From positions 1-64,000 of the forward strand of contig NZ_VIKR01000002.1 of NCBI RefSeq assembly GCF_007004765.1: a stretch of 64,000 nucleotides of DNA. Direction: 5' to 3'. The notes below the pieces were generated by a model that worked only from the letters and a program-made list of their open reading frames with translations, had not been told where the DNA came from and made no database searches. This DNA is from Aliikangiella marina (GTDB taxonomy: Bacteria; Pseudomonadota; Gammaproteobacteria; Enterobacterales; Kangiellaceae). A program made the translations under genes and the position numbers. Below, piece by piece: positions 1 to 8,685 of this stretch; position 1 is the stretch's first letter; each line of letters starts with the position of its first letter.

Positions 1-1
1 C

Positions 2-1309
2 TCTAAAACGACAACTTACTTCCATCGTGATCGTTTAGGTTCAATGATTGCGACGGTAAATAGTAGTGGTTATGTGATTAAAGGTCACAGCTATGACCCA
101 TTTGGTAAACCGCGCGACCAGCGAATGCGAGATAATGCTTATAGTCAGGTCAGTACTAACATACTTAATGACACGCAAACCACTCGTGGGTTTACTGACC
201 ATGAGCATTTGGATGATGCGCAGCTGATTCATATGAATGGACGGGTTTATGATTATAACCTGGGCCGGTTTATGAGTGTGGATCCGTTTATTCAGGAGCC
301 AGGAAATTCTCAAAGCTTTAATCCTTATAGTTATATTATGAATAATCCACTAGCTGGCACAGATCCTAGTGGATATAGAAGTATATGTGGCGGTAAGAAC
401 CAGAGGTCTTGTGATCAGATTGTTGACTACACCGGCAATAATCAAGGAATGTCTACAGATGTAATGGGTGGAGTTGTAAAGGTAAACGGTGCATCGAATA
501 GCTCTGGCGCAAAATCAGTCACCAAAGATTCAGTCGCAGATCTTATTTCACAATTAGATCTAATGGCTGAGCAAGTAGCAAATATGACTTTGCCGAGCGA
601 AGCCCCTCTTGAAAGCAGCACAGGTTCAGAGGGCTTTGGTTCTAAACTGACTAGATTATTCTTTCCTGCTACAACTTTCATGAGAGAAAAAGGGGTTGAA
701 GGTACATGGGGAGACGCAGCTAAAGGCTACTTTAAAGAAGCATACAACTCTGGTGTAGGATTTGCGCAGGTGATAACGAGTGGTTCTGTTATTGGAGTTC
801 TTGCACAATTTATTCCTGTCGCTAAAATTAAACCTGAGGAAGCTAGTGGAGCTGCTCTTTTTGAGTTAGGCAGCTATGCTGCAGGTGGAATTGTTAGTGC
901 TGAAACTGCATTTTTAAAAGCGATGTCAAGAGTTTCCGTATCTAAAACTGTTACAGTGAGAACGGGGCCAAGAGGAGTAGATCCGAATCATCACAACGCA
1001 AATGTAATGGTTAGGGATGCTGACGGGAATATCTTAAGTCATGAACGAATAGTTAGTGGAAACATGACTCCGACAGAAAAGGCTTTAGGATTTCCAAAGA
1101 ATACGTTAGCTTCCCACACTGAAGCTAGAGCTGTCACACATACAGCTTTGAAGCAGGGTGATACAATGACAATTACTGGTCAGCTACCTCCATGTAATTC
1201 ATGTAAAGGTTATATGAACAGGGCTGTCAACGAAACTGGAGCCAATATAAAATATCAATGGCGACAAGATGGCAAGACCCAAACATGGTTAGCAGGCAAG
1301 AAAAGATAA
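2..1309 (+). CDS. RHS-repeat polymorphic toxin, C-terminal part with deaminase-fold tip (5' end outside window)
   Basis: The reading frame is open from base 2, so the gene starts upstream; the first ATG at 44 is internal (YFHRDRLGSM is typical RHS text). RHS core sequence ends with RFMSVDPFIQ...NPYSYIMNNPLAGTDPSGY (about 260-380), the usual junction before a variable toxin tip. The tip (about 385-1309) ends in a cytidine-deaminase-like signature: a His-x-Glu in SHTEARAV (His codon 1115, Glu codon 1121) and PPCNSC (Cys codons 1193 and 1202), which would bind zinc. SGNMTPTEKALGFP upstream fits one of the bacterial polymorphic-toxin deaminase clades; I think of the Pput_2613-like clade but cannot confirm it. 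A likely role is contact-dependent killing by deaminating nucleic acid or nucleotides in a target cell. The immunity gene follows directly. RHS identity is confident, the deaminase call is good, the clade uncertain. Confidence 0.85.
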   Translation, partial: SKTTTYFHRDRLGSMIATVNSSGYVIKGHSYDPFGKPRDQRMRDNAYSQVSTNILNDTQTTRGFTDHEHLDDAQLIHMNGRVYDYNLGRFMSVDPFIQEPGNSQSFNPYSYIMNNPLAGTDPSGYRSICGGKNQRSCDQIVDYTGNNQGMSTDVMGGVVKVNGASNSSGAKSVTKDSVADLISQLDLMAEQVANMTLPSEAPLESSTGSEGFGSKLTRLFFPATTFMREKGVEGTWGDAAKGYFKEAYNSGVGFAQVITSGSVIGVLAQFIPVAKIKPEEASGAALFELGSYAAGGIVSAETAFLKAMSRVSVSKTVTVRTGPRGVDPNHHNANVMVRDADGNILSHERIVSGNMTPTEKALGFPKNTLASHTEARAVTHTALKQGDTMTITGQLPPCNSCKGYMNRAVNETGANIKYQWRQDGKTQTWLAGKKR

Positions 1310-1329
1310 TATTGGAGACTTTAGATAAA

Positions 1330-1728
1330 ATGTCATATGAATTAAATGCTAGTCATATCTTTAACCAAGATGATGATTATATGGTGATGCTAGGCTTTGC
1401 AGATGATGAGTTTGAGCCTTCAAAATTTGTCATTATCCAAAAAGCTCATGAGTACGACGACCAAGATGTAAAGCTTGGTATGGATAAGCTTCATATTCAA
1501 GTAGAAGACCAATCTCGTGCAAATTATGGTGGCATATCATCATTTACTTTAGATAATAGTTACTTGGTTATTGAGCTTGAGCTGGACACGCAATCTAGCT
1601 TGAAAGTCGACGGAAATATTAGAATAGCACTGGAAGCAAATCACCCAGAGCTTGAAAGTACTCTTTCAGTGCTCAAAAACATAGCCAGTGATGAAAATAT
1701 TCCATTCAATAGCCCAAGGTTGGGGTGA
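1330..1728 (+). CDS. Probable immunity protein (Imm10-like) for the RHS deaminase toxin
   Basis: A small acidic protein encoded directly after the toxin, the standard place for a cognate immunity gene. The frame is open from 1258, with ATGs at 1258, 1285 and 1330. I prefer 1330 because GGAG lies at 1314-1317 and the gene then begins after the toxin stop (1309), but the 12-base spacing is long and 1285, overlapping the toxin by 25 bases, is a real alternative. The pattern MLGFADDEFEPSKFVIIQKA, then a Gly-Gly-Ile-Ser segment and alternating hydrophobic strands, resembles the Imm10 family. Its presumed role is to bind and block the deaminase tip. The function rests mainly on position; the family name is tentative. 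Confidence 0.7.
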   Translation: MSYELNASHIFNQDDDYMVMLGFADDEFEPSKFVIIQKAHEYDDQDVKLGMDKLHIQVEDQSRANYGGISSFTLDNSYLVIELELDTQSSLKVDGNIRIALEANHPELESTLSVLKNIASDENIPFNSPRLG

Positions 1729-1753
1729 AATAAAACAAGATAGGCACTATTTG

Positions 1754-1785
1754 GCCAATCACTTACAGTAGTTTGAGTGATTGGC
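1754..1785 (+). terminator. Stem-loop after the toxin-immunity pair
   Basis: GCCAATCACT (1754-1763) pairs perfectly with AGTGATTGGC (1776-1785) around a 12-base loop, about 25 bases after the immunity stop codon. The sequence that follows is T-rich but interrupted, so this is a weak intrinsic terminator or an mRNA 3'-end structure. Confidence 0.45.
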
Positions 1786-2493
1786 TGGTTGTTCGTTTAT
1801 TACTCCTGGTAAGATTAATGCTGTTCTGGCAATGTAGTGATTCATCTTTTTGGGGTATGGATATAAAACCTGATACTGTCGGTCTCATTTAATCTACAGG
1901 TCTTATTTAATATGAGTTCTACCGAAACTATCTAACGCTAGTTCTAGCAACAATTTCTCTTTTTACTTCCAGTGGTACTGGCTGGCACTCGTAACAGCGC
2001 GCTGTTCGGTCATTATCAGAATTACTGATCACTTTTGGTCGGCGCGGTGAGCGAAAAGAGGCAGTCCCTACAAGATCACGAATTTTCGGTCTTTCTCTTA
2101 TGAGTGTTTTTTAATCTATTTTTTTACTGGTACTTAACCTGCGAGATTTCATTCGATTATTTTGCCTGACTTTTATTTTTGTATAAACTTGACCATTCAG
2201 CCACTATTCACCCTCAAAACCCCAAAATACCGAGCGATTCGTTGAATATGTCCAAATTTTAATAGTTTTTGGCGGATTATTGATAACGCTCAGCCGTTAT
2301 AAAACGAGAAAATAGCACTCGGAGATTAGGGGATGTTTTGCATTAATACAGGCTCATCGCTTTGTTGAAAACAAAACAGATTGAACCCGGCTCGCTAATA
2401 AAACGACAAACGATTGTGCACCATCGCTTGATGTCATCGTTATGAGTACATGATTCCAAAGAAATACTGTTTTAGGGAAATACGGGGAAAAAC
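1786..2493. other. Gene-free stretch after the RHS toxin locus
   Basis: No open frame with coding character and no RNA gene was recognised in about 700 bases. Such stretches after RHS genes often hold decayed remnants of displaced tips, but I could not match any piece here to the intact toxin or immunity gene. The promoter of the lipoprotein gene at 2494 probably lies at the right end; no convincing -35/-10 pair was found. Confidence 0.4.
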
Positions 2494-2940
2494 ATGACTT
2501 CCATGAAGTTACTTACTTGTTCACTCGCTGTACTGTGCCTTTCGGCTTGCGCCGGAACCAGTTACACCAGTCAGTCTTTTAACAACCAGAAGAGCCGAAT
2601 TGCTCAAATTTCGAGCTATCAACTCAATGATAAACAAATCCAATTCCAAGTCGAAAGCGCTGGCTGTACTTTTTACAGTAGCTTCGCGATAAGAAAAGGT
2701 GAATTAGAAAACAGCGTAGAGATAACAAGAGTAACGCCTGATAAATGTGGGATGCGCAAGCATTTAGTTGAGCTAACCTATCCATTAGGGGGGTTGGGCC
2801 TCGACTTTAGCCAGGATATATTCGTAGTGAACAGCATTGACACTGCTCAGCAAGATAGCGTTCAAGCGACTGGTGAGCTTGACGGAGGCCGCTTAAAACC
2901 AGAAAACGACATGTTAGATCATGGTTCGAGCCCCAAATAA
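2494..2940 (+). CDS. Small predicted lipoprotein of unknown function
   Basis: 148 residues. The N-terminus has a basic start, a hydrophobic stretch and a lipobox ending in LSAC (Cys at residue 19), so the protein is probably lipid-anchored to the envelope. The mature part is polar, with two further Cys residues (in AGCTFYSS and PDKCGMRK) that could form a disulfide, which fits a periplasmic location. Translation starts at ATG 2494; an ATG three codons later would also keep the signal peptide. I do not recognise a family. It stands alone, 65 bases ahead of another unknown gene on the same strand. Confidence 0.7.
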   Translation: MTSMKLLTCSLAVLCLSACAGTSYTSQSFNNQKSRIAQISSYQLNDKQIQFQVESAGCTFYSSFAIRKGELENSVEITRVTPDKCGMRKHLVELTYPLGGLGLDFSQDIFVVNSIDTAQQDSVQATGELDGGRLKPENDMLDHGSSPK

Positions 2941-3005
2941 TCAGTGCACTTAAACACTCGCAATCCGCTATATGAATAAAAATTAAATCAAGAAATGTAT
3001 TAATT

Positions 3006-3605
3006 ATGCAAACGAGTAACGCATTAGAAAAGCAACAATTAGACAGTCTGGAGTCAGAAATTTTGAAATCAGACAGTCTGGATGCAGACCATCTAGAATT
3101 AAAGCGTAAACCCCAAAGCGATTCCTCACCAACTGCTGCCGGGCGTTCTCAAAGTTTGGTATTAACCGAGCCCAATGTCTCTCAAATAGGCGGCTCTCTT
3201 CAGTTTTTTCGACTATTGAATTGGGCGCTGCTAGCTATTTGTGGGTTGGCTATTTCAGTTTTGATAGGCGTTTCTGCAGCAGACTTTACCTCGGGGAACA
3301 ATATTACTGGCTCAATTGGCTACATGCTTCAATTACTACCATTTGCGGTGTTTTCTGCGGTGTCACTCAAGTTGCTTAAGCAGCCTAACCCTTCAACGCC
3401 AGATTTATTGAATAAACACCTGACGATCTTCTTAGCCGCCTCAATTTCGATCTACGGGTTGTTACATTACTTGTCGAACAATAGCTTTATAACATCTAGT
3501 CCTTTTAATATTATCGGCAATATTCTTTATTATATTGTTTGCACAAACTATTTTTCATATTCACAAACTGTCAGGGCCTACTTTGGCGATAATGCCTATC
3601 GTTAG
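3006..3605 (+). CDS. Predicted four-helix inner-membrane protein, unknown function
   Basis: 199 residues: a charged Ser/Glu/Gln-rich cytoplasmic N-terminus of about 70 residues containing two near-repeats (LDSLESEILKSDSLDADHLE), then four hydrophobic segments at roughly 75-95, 105-125, 138-155 and 165-185. There is no catalytic motif or family I recognise. It follows the lipoprotein gene by 65 bases and may share its transcript. The coding call rests on length and a coherent membrane pattern. Confidence 0.6.
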   Translation: MQTSNALEKQQLDSLESEILKSDSLDADHLELKRKPQSDSSPTAAGRSQSLVLTEPNVSQIGGSLQFFRLLNWALLAICGLAISVLIGVSAADFTSGNNITGSIGYMLQLLPFAVFSAVSLKLLKQPNPSTPDLLNKHLTIFLAASISIYGLLHYLSNNSFITSSPFNIIGNILYYIVCTNYFSYSQTVRAYFGDNAYR

Positions 3606-3761
3606 CGAGCGCTTGTTGTGACGTTAGTATAATTGTCACACTAAAGCGTTACGTCCAATAATAGATAGCTAGGCGAGCAATACGAGCATTCAGCACAACA
3701 ATGAGGTTGCAATTCTAGCGTAGAAGACTGAATAGGTTGGGATGAATTCGTGACGAAAAAT

Positions 3762-4313
3762 CTATCCGACCATGTAATCAAACATCTTTTTAACTTGAAC
3801 GAGGCGTTGAGGCTGTTCGGCAAATACGAAGTCGATAGAGCGTATAGACTTTGAATCTTCAACACGGTCGATGAATAATACGCCATCGAGATGATCAATT
3901 TCATGTTGAGCTATTCCAGAGAATTCGCCGCTAAACTTTATCGATTGTGATTCTCCTTTCTCATCGACGTAATCGACTCGGATATTTAAATAGCGTACGA
4001 CTTTACCCCTGATTTGGTAAAAACTAAAACACTCCTCTTCAAATAAGAAAGTCTCGTTATCTAGCGCTTCGAATGAGGGGTTAAACATCGGCAAAAATTC
4101 ACCCTCTACCCTGAGAAGGACCAATCGAATCGGGGCGCCAACCTGCGGTGCGGAGATGGCATTACCATTTTCCGAAGAAATTGACTGAATACCATTGAGG
4201 ATGGATTTCATTTCTTCTAGGGTTTGTTGGTGTTGACCTGATTGAATGGCAGATATTTCAACAGATTTTGAAACTTCTCTTAAAACTGGATCACCGAGTT
4301 GTTTGACTCTCAT
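3762..4313 (-). CDS. def: Peptide deformylase-like metallohydrolase, divergent copy
   Basis: The three deformylase motifs are present in order: GNAISAPQVG (residues 50-59, matching GxGxAAxQxG), EEECFS (92-97, matching EGCLS) and QHEIDH (136-141, matching HEXDH). Cys95, His137 and His141 would bind the metal and Glu138 would be the catalytic base. The family removes the N-formyl group from new proteins. The second motif has Glu instead of the usual Gly before Cys and Phe instead of Leu after it, so this is a divergent member, perhaps a second copy with an altered substrate. The frame allows a TTG start at 4334; I prefer ATG 4313, which gives the usual short N-terminus (MRVKQLGDPVLRE). No fmt neighbour is present. 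Confidence 0.82.
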   Translation of the reverse strand: MRVKQLGDPVLREVSKSVEISAIQSGQHQQTLEEMKSILNGIQSISSENGNAISAPQVGAPIRLVLLRVEGEFLPMFNPSFEALDNETFLFEEECFSFYQIRGKVVRYLNIRVDYVDEKGESQSIKFSGEFSGIAQHEIDHLDGVLFIDRVEDSKSIRSIDFVFAEQPQRLVQVKKMFDYMVG

Positions 4314-4506
4314 GGAATAATATTTTTGTATCAACTTAGAAGATCTTCAAGATAACTGGAAACACACTCATGGTCTAGTCCCAAAGACTCAAGTGTTTGA
4401 CAAATATTGGACTGGTAAGATATCGCTCAAGGGGAGTGATGTGGGCTTTAATCAAACTCAATTTATCGTCGTCACTTTTTAGATTCTCATTAAGTAAAGT
4501 AAGTCA

Positions 4507-6513
4507 CTAGAAACGATATTCAAGCCCGATGGAGAGTGATCTTTCTGGTTCGCCCTGAAAAATTACCGCCTCTTGGTTTCTAACGTCAGGAAACAACACT
4601 TTTTCGTCGAGAAGGTTTTTGATCGAGGCATAAAAACGCCATTGATCGGATTGGTATTGATAGCTGGAATTGAGTAAATAGTTGCTGTTCACTTCCGCTC
4701 GTGCAGATGACGCCCTTAGCGACAAACCGATGCTGTGTTGATCGATTTGGTAAACACCGCCGAGTTTCACCAGCCATCGAGAGCTAAATAAAGCTGTTGG
4801 ATCGTTTTCGATATTTTGATCGCCTTGTTTAAGATAAGTGACATTCGTTAGGAGCTGAAAATCTGAATATTGAATCTGAAGCTCGTATTCAGCTCCGCTT
4901 CTTTCGACGACTTCGACACTATTACTGATGCCATTAAAAGATGTTTGAATGAGATCTTTCGCCCGAGTATAAAAAACAACAATGGATTGATTAAAAAATT
5001 GATCGTTTTGTGTATAAGCGATTTCACTGGTTTCGATGATTTCGGCCTGGACGTTAACTTCTTGAGGAATTCCAAATGTATTGCGTCCAGTAATTTGACG
5101 AAAAGTCGGGGAGTTAAACCCTTCAGAGTAGAGCAACTTTAAGGTGCTTTGCTCTGAGACCGAGTAGATATACGATACTCTTGGTGATAAATGACTACCA
5201 CTAAATTCGTTGTCCACCTGCCTAAGGCCTGCGACAAGTCGCCAATTGTCAGAACTGTGGTCGAGTTGGGCTAAGAAGGCTGTCTCGTCGAGTTTGCCTG
5301 CATCAATTAACAGAATGCTTCCATCGGGTTGAATAACAAACGGCAAATTAAATGGGGGCTGAGTGATTAAACTTAGAACGTCTCCATTGGCATCATCGCG
5401 GAATTTATTGTTTTCCGTCGAGCGTGTCTCATTTTCTACACCTAACAACCAACGGGTATTATCTGATAAGAAGAGTTCGTAGGAAATGCCGGTACGCCAC
5501 CTGTAGTTTGCTCGACCTTGGTTATCAAAACCCTGTAGGCCGTCGCCAGCGATACCATTAAAAGCCAAAACGCCTTCTATGTCCCTGCGCCAATAGTATT
5601 GATTCCAGTCGGAATAAAACAAGGTTTTGGAGTAGTCATTGTTCAGCGAGTATTGAGCCGAGAGTAAAGTACCATATTGTTTGTAAATAGCGGGGCTTAA
5701 AAAGGTGCCGCTTGCTATTGCTGAGGTCTCCTCTTGATATTTCTGAAGTATGAAGTTGAGCGAGTCTGAGTGATATTGTCCGAGAAAACTCGCATGCTCG
5801 GTTGTTCGATTGAGACTTTGGGGCTCAGCTAGTGGAAAACAGAGGCAACCGGCATCAAAAGCGGCTAGTGTATTGCGAGTTTCTGCATCATACCCGTCAT
5901 CTTGACGAAGCGCTAAGGCAAAGTCAAAGTGACCATCGTTGGATGCGATCGTGTGATAAAGGCCTGATTGAATAACACCCTGAGTGTCTATTGATTGACT
6001 AAACAGTCCTTGCGCATTCGATTTGGTCACAATGTTGATCACGCCAGATGAAGAGTTTGTGCCGTATACCACTGATGCAGGTCCCCGAATGACTTCGATC
6101 TTTTCAATCATTACTAAAGGAATACCATTGATAGGAATATCACCGTGAGAGGGCATCCAATAGGGCTTTCCATCGAGAAGAAATAAAACCTTTTGATTGT
6201 TAGCATCGGATAACCCCCTGATTTGAATAGGGTTAATCCCACCAACGGCGGGATTGATTTCTACACTGGATGCAAAACTTAAAAACTCAGAAACAGAATG
6301 TAACCCCATTGCCATCAGTTGTTCAGGGTAATAAACCGATGCGATCCCTGGAGTTTGACTAATGTTTTCTTCGGTTTTTGAGACTACTTTAACTTTGAGT
6401 AGCTCCTCTAAAGGCAAGTTAAATAGTGTCATCGCATCTTTTGCAGAAACATTCTGGCCGAGAATGGAGTGACATAAGCCCAACAAAAGAGCACTTACAA
6501 ACTTATATTTCAA
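4507..6513 (-). CDS. TonB-dependent outer-membrane receptor
   Basis: 668 residues. There is an N-terminal signal peptide (about residues 1-24), then a plug domain (about 45-165) with IQIRGLSDANNQKVLFLLDGKP and IEVIRGPASVVYGTNSSSGVINIVTK, both classical for TonB-dependent receptors, then a 22-strand-type barrel ending in a C-terminal Phe (GLEYRF). The protein imports a scarce ligand such as an iron chelate, cobalamin or a glycan across the outer membrane using TonB energy; the substrate cannot be told. The start is TTG, because an in-frame TAA lies four codons upstream and no ATG/GTG fits. A Fur-like sequence lies just upstream, which would suit iron control. No TonB or ABC partner is adjacent. 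Confidence 0.9.
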   Translation of the reverse strand: MKYKFVSALLLGLCHSILGQNVSAKDAMTLFNLPLEELLKVKVVSKTEENISQTPGIASVYYPEQLMAMGLHSVSEFLSFASSVEINPAVGGINPIQIRGLSDANNQKVLFLLDGKPYWMPSHGDIPINGIPLVMIEKIEVIRGPASVVYGTNSSSGVINIVTKSNAQGLFSQSIDTQGVIQSGLYHTIASNDGHFDFALALRQDDGYDAETRNTLAAFDAGCLCFPLAEPQSLNRTTEHASFLGQYHSDSLNFILQKYQEETSAIASGTFLSPAIYKQYGTLLSAQYSLNNDYSKTLFYSDWNQYYWRRDIEGVLAFNGIAGDGLQGFDNQGRANYRWRTGISYELFLSDNTRWLLGVENETRSTENNKFRDDANGDVLSLITQPPFNLPFVIQPDGSILLIDAGKLDETAFLAQLDHSSDNWRLVAGLRQVDNEFSGSHLSPRVSYIYSVSEQSTLKLLYSEGFNSPTFRQITGRNTFGIPQEVNVQAEIIETSEIAYTQNDQFFNQSIVVFYTRAKDLIQTSFNGISNSVEVVERSGAEYELQIQYSDFQLLTNVTYLKQGDQNIENDPTALFSSRWLVKLGGVYQIDQHSIGLSLRASSARAEVNSNYLLNSSYQYQSDQWRFYASIKNLLDEKVLFPDVRNQEAVIFQGEPERSLSIGLEYRF

Positions 6514-6526
6514 ATACTTAGCTTAC

Positions 6527-6545
6527 TTTAATGATAATGACTCAT
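6527..6545 (-). promoter_or_regulatory. Possible Fur box upstream of the TonB receptor
   Basis: By my count the 19-base window matches the Fur consensus (GATAATGATAATCATTATC) at 12 positions, including an unbroken ten-base core AATGATAATG region. It lies 14-32 bases upstream of the receptor start, where a repressor would block expression. AT-rich sequence can give such matches by chance. Confidence 0.35.
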
Positions 6546-6589
6546 GACTTTAAGCATAGTCGACTTCAGCAAAAACTTAAAAAAATGAG

Positions 6590-6618
6590 ATAAAATAAAA
6601 AAGGGCGCTTTCGCGCCC
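6590..6618 (-). terminator. Rho-independent terminator (minus strand)
   Basis: Read on the minus strand: GGGCGC, GAAA loop, GCGCCC, followed by six T and further T-rich sequence. It is a strong hairpin about 50 bases after the stop of the gene at 6668-7057 and ends that transcript before the TonB receptor. Confidence 0.85.
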
Positions 6619-6667
6619 AAAGGGATAAAATGATTACATTATTATTTTGGGGAGAATAAGTTACTCA

Positions 6668-7057
6668 TTAAGGTCTGGCACTAAGCCTACCAATTTTAAT
6701 GTCATCTGTTGCACTCGCACCATTCAGTATATTTTTTTCAATGTTAAGTTTTGATTGCGCGAAAACTGGATTAATTCGGTTTTCTTTTGTCATTGCTTGA
6801 TTCTTTGAATAATAACGAACAAATTCTTCTCGAATAACGCCCCTTATTATTACTTCAAGTCGTCTTTGATTTTGAGCATTCAATGAGTTTGTTATTTGCT
6901 GCGCTTCTTTCTGTTTTCCTTTGGACGCAATTTCATATGAATCAAAACTTTCAAGGTGACGATTTAAAAATTCGATTTCAAGAAATAATAAACCGATGAC
7001 AAATGACTGCACAATTGCTATGCCAACTAAAATGGATAAAGCTTTCGAGTGATTCAT
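6668..7057 (-). CDS. Small membrane-anchored protein, unknown function
   Basis: 129 residues from ATG 7057 (a TTG two codons upstream is possible). One transmembrane helix near the N-terminus (about residues 6-28) is followed by a polar, charged region with many Gln, Asn, Arg and Lys residues that is likely helical. This looks like a single-pass protein with a soluble domain. No family was recognised. A clear terminator follows the gene, which supports it being a real transcription unit. Confidence 0.55.
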   Translation of the reverse strand: MNHSKALSILVGIAIVQSFVIGLLFLEIEFLNRHLESFDSYEIASKGKQKEAQQITNSLNAQNQRRLEVIIRGVIREEFVRYYSKNQAMTKENRINPVFAQSKLNIEKNILNGASATDDIKIGRLSARP

Positions 7058-7429
7058 CTGCAAATTTTAGTATTTATTTTAGTAAGCAAATAGCTTGTTT
7101 CTGTCTGACAAGCATCGAGATTATTGCATTTAAAACAATAACAAATTTTATTTTTTTATCATGTAAAACAAAGAGTTTTAGCCAACGGTTCGTATTATAC
7201 TTTTGCTTATTTTTTTTGCTGCGAAGGATGCTACTAAAGTAAAAAAATTGAATCAATGACAATCTTGAATATAATCGCGAATTGAGGTTGCTTTAGAATT
7301 ATTTAAGATGCGATTAAAGTTTATTTGAGATAATAAATGACTAAGAGACACATAATTTTGAAGTGTTAGATTTGATTTGTATTAGTTAAAAATGAGTCAA
7401 ACTATAGCAATCCGGTTTAATAATCGGAA
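7058..7429. other. AT-rich intergenic region
   Basis: It lies between the small membrane protein gene and envC, both on the minus strand. It is very AT-rich; short open frames on both strands have no coding character. It presumably holds the promoter of the gene at 6668-7057. Nothing else was recognised. Confidence 0.5.
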
Positions 7430-8584
7430 TTATCGAAACCAACGCCTCGGGTTAAAGGGTTTTCCTTGATGGCGCAATTCGAAATAAAGACCAGGGCTCT
7501 GTTGCCCACCACTTTGTCCTACGGTAGCAATAGCTTCGCCAGCTTCCACATATTCTCCGACTTGTTTGTACAGTGCTTGATTGTAGCCGTATAAACTCAT
7601 ATAGCCTTTGCCATGATCGATTATCACCAGCAACCCAAATCCACGTAACCAATCAGCATAAACAATACGCCCATGATGAACAGCATTAACAGCATTACCT
7701 TCTGAAGAGCCAATGACAATCCCATTACTTTTGAGCCCTTCTGCTAACTCGCTACCATAGCGCCGAGTTGTTTTTCCACTTGTTGGCCAGCGTAACTTTC
7801 CTCTTAACGATCTCAAACCGTTTAGCGGTTGAGTAAAATCAATTTTATCGAGTGCTTCTCGGACAGAGTCTATTAATTCTTGAAGCTCTTTAGCATTAAC
7901 TTGCAGTTCCGAAAGTTTAGCGGTTTTGCTTTTAATTTCTTTGGCCAATGCATCAACTAATTTTTTACGTTTATCTTTCAGTCGCTTGAGCCGATTCGTT
8001 TCTTCTTCTTTAGATTTTTTAAGAATATTTAGATCGATAATTTCTTGTTGGATCGCTTTATCAATATTCTCTAGGTCGATCAAAGTTTGTTGTAGTTTGG
8101 CAACTTTTTGAGTTCGCGCTTTATTCATGTAGTCATAGTAGACGAGCATTCTGCCGAGTGCTTCGGGATCTTCTTGATTGAGAAGCAGCTTTAAATATTC
8201 TTGTCGACCACTTACAAATGCTGACTTGATTTGTGCTGCAAGGGCTTTCTTTTGTTCGGCTTTATTTTCATCAAGGTTTTTTTGTTGGCGTCGTAGTTTA
8301 CGAAGTTCTTGTTCTTTTTTAATTAATTGTCGATTGGTCGAGCGGAGAATTTTTGTCGCTGTGGCGATTTGCTTTTCTGCATTTCGCAATTGAGTAACAG
8401 CTTTAGATTGTTGTCTTTGTTTAGACTTAAGGTTTTTTTGTAAGCTTTCGATATCTTTTTTTAACTGTCGAAGTTCTTGTTTAGCTTGCTCTTTTTCTGT
8501 ATCGAGTTGGTCTTCACTCAATGCGTTGACATTAAGCGAAATGAGTAGTGATAAAATAACTAAAAAAACTACTTTTAACTTCAA
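7430..8584 (-). CDS. envC: Murein hydrolase activator EnvC (degenerate LytM factor)
   Basis: 384 residues: signal peptide (about 1-21, MKLKVVFLVILSLLISLNVNA), a long Lys/Gln/Glu-rich coiled coil (about 25-250) and a C-terminal LytM/M23 domain (about 270-384). The LytM domain lacks the zinc ligands: the position normally HxH reads GLYFELRH, and the Y-x-H position reads YGYN. This is what defines EnvC-type activators, which do not cut peptidoglycan but switch on AmiA/AmiB amidases at the division septum through FtsEX. The start is TTG 8584 with AGGT seven bases upstream. It follows gpmI on the same strand by about 100 bases, the arrangement seen in enterobacteria. Confidence 0.92.
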   Translation of the reverse strand: MKLKVVFLVILSLLISLNVNALSEDQLDTEKEQAKQELRQLKKDIESLQKNLKSKQRQQSKAVTQLRNAEKQIATATKILRSTNRQLIKKEQELRKLRRQQKNLDENKAEQKKALAAQIKSAFVSGRQEYLKLLLNQEDPEALGRMLVYYDYMNKARTQKVAKLQQTLIDLENIDKAIQQEIIDLNILKKSKEEETNRLKRLKDKRKKLVDALAKEIKSKTAKLSELQVNAKELQELIDSVREALDKIDFTQPLNGLRSLRGKLRWPTSGKTTRRYGSELAEGLKSNGIVIGSSEGNAVNAVHHGRIVYADWLRGFGLLVIIDHGKGYMSLYGYNQALYKQVGEYVEAGEAIATVGQSGGQQSPGLYFELRHQGKPFNPRRWFR

Positions 8585-8647
8585 CTGGACTACCTGTTTT
8601 TATTGTACTGTTTTTATTATTTGAGCGAGCAATTAACGATAGAAAAG

Positions 8648-8678
8648 GTGGCCATTTATTAAATTAATAAATGGCCAC
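8648..8678 (-). terminator. Perfect 13-bp hairpin between gpmI and envC
   Basis: A near-perfect palindrome (arms 8648-8660 and 8666-8678, 5-base centre) just past the gpmI stop. On the minus strand it is followed by CCTTTTC, so it could be a leaky terminator or an mRNA-stabilising structure within the gpmI-envC transcript. Confidence 0.5.
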
Positions 8679-8685
8679 GTTATAA

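Noticed and set aside
44-1309. RHS gene starting at ATG 44
   Set aside because: Upstream codons from base 2 are in frame and read as RHS repeat sequence (SKTTTYFHRDRLGS); the gene continues off the left edge.
2280-2303. TTGATA/TATAAA pair before the lipoprotein gene
   Set aside because: Spacer is only 12 bases, too short for a sigma70 promoter.
7074-7262. Short open frames on both strands in the AT-rich gap before envC
   Set aside because: Low-complexity Phe/Lys/Ile translations with no ribosome site; typical chance frames in AT-rich DNA.
8178-8393. Open frames antisense to the envC coiled coil
   Set aside because: Ser/Arg/Phe/Leu-rich shadow of a Lys/Gln/Glu-rich coiled coil.
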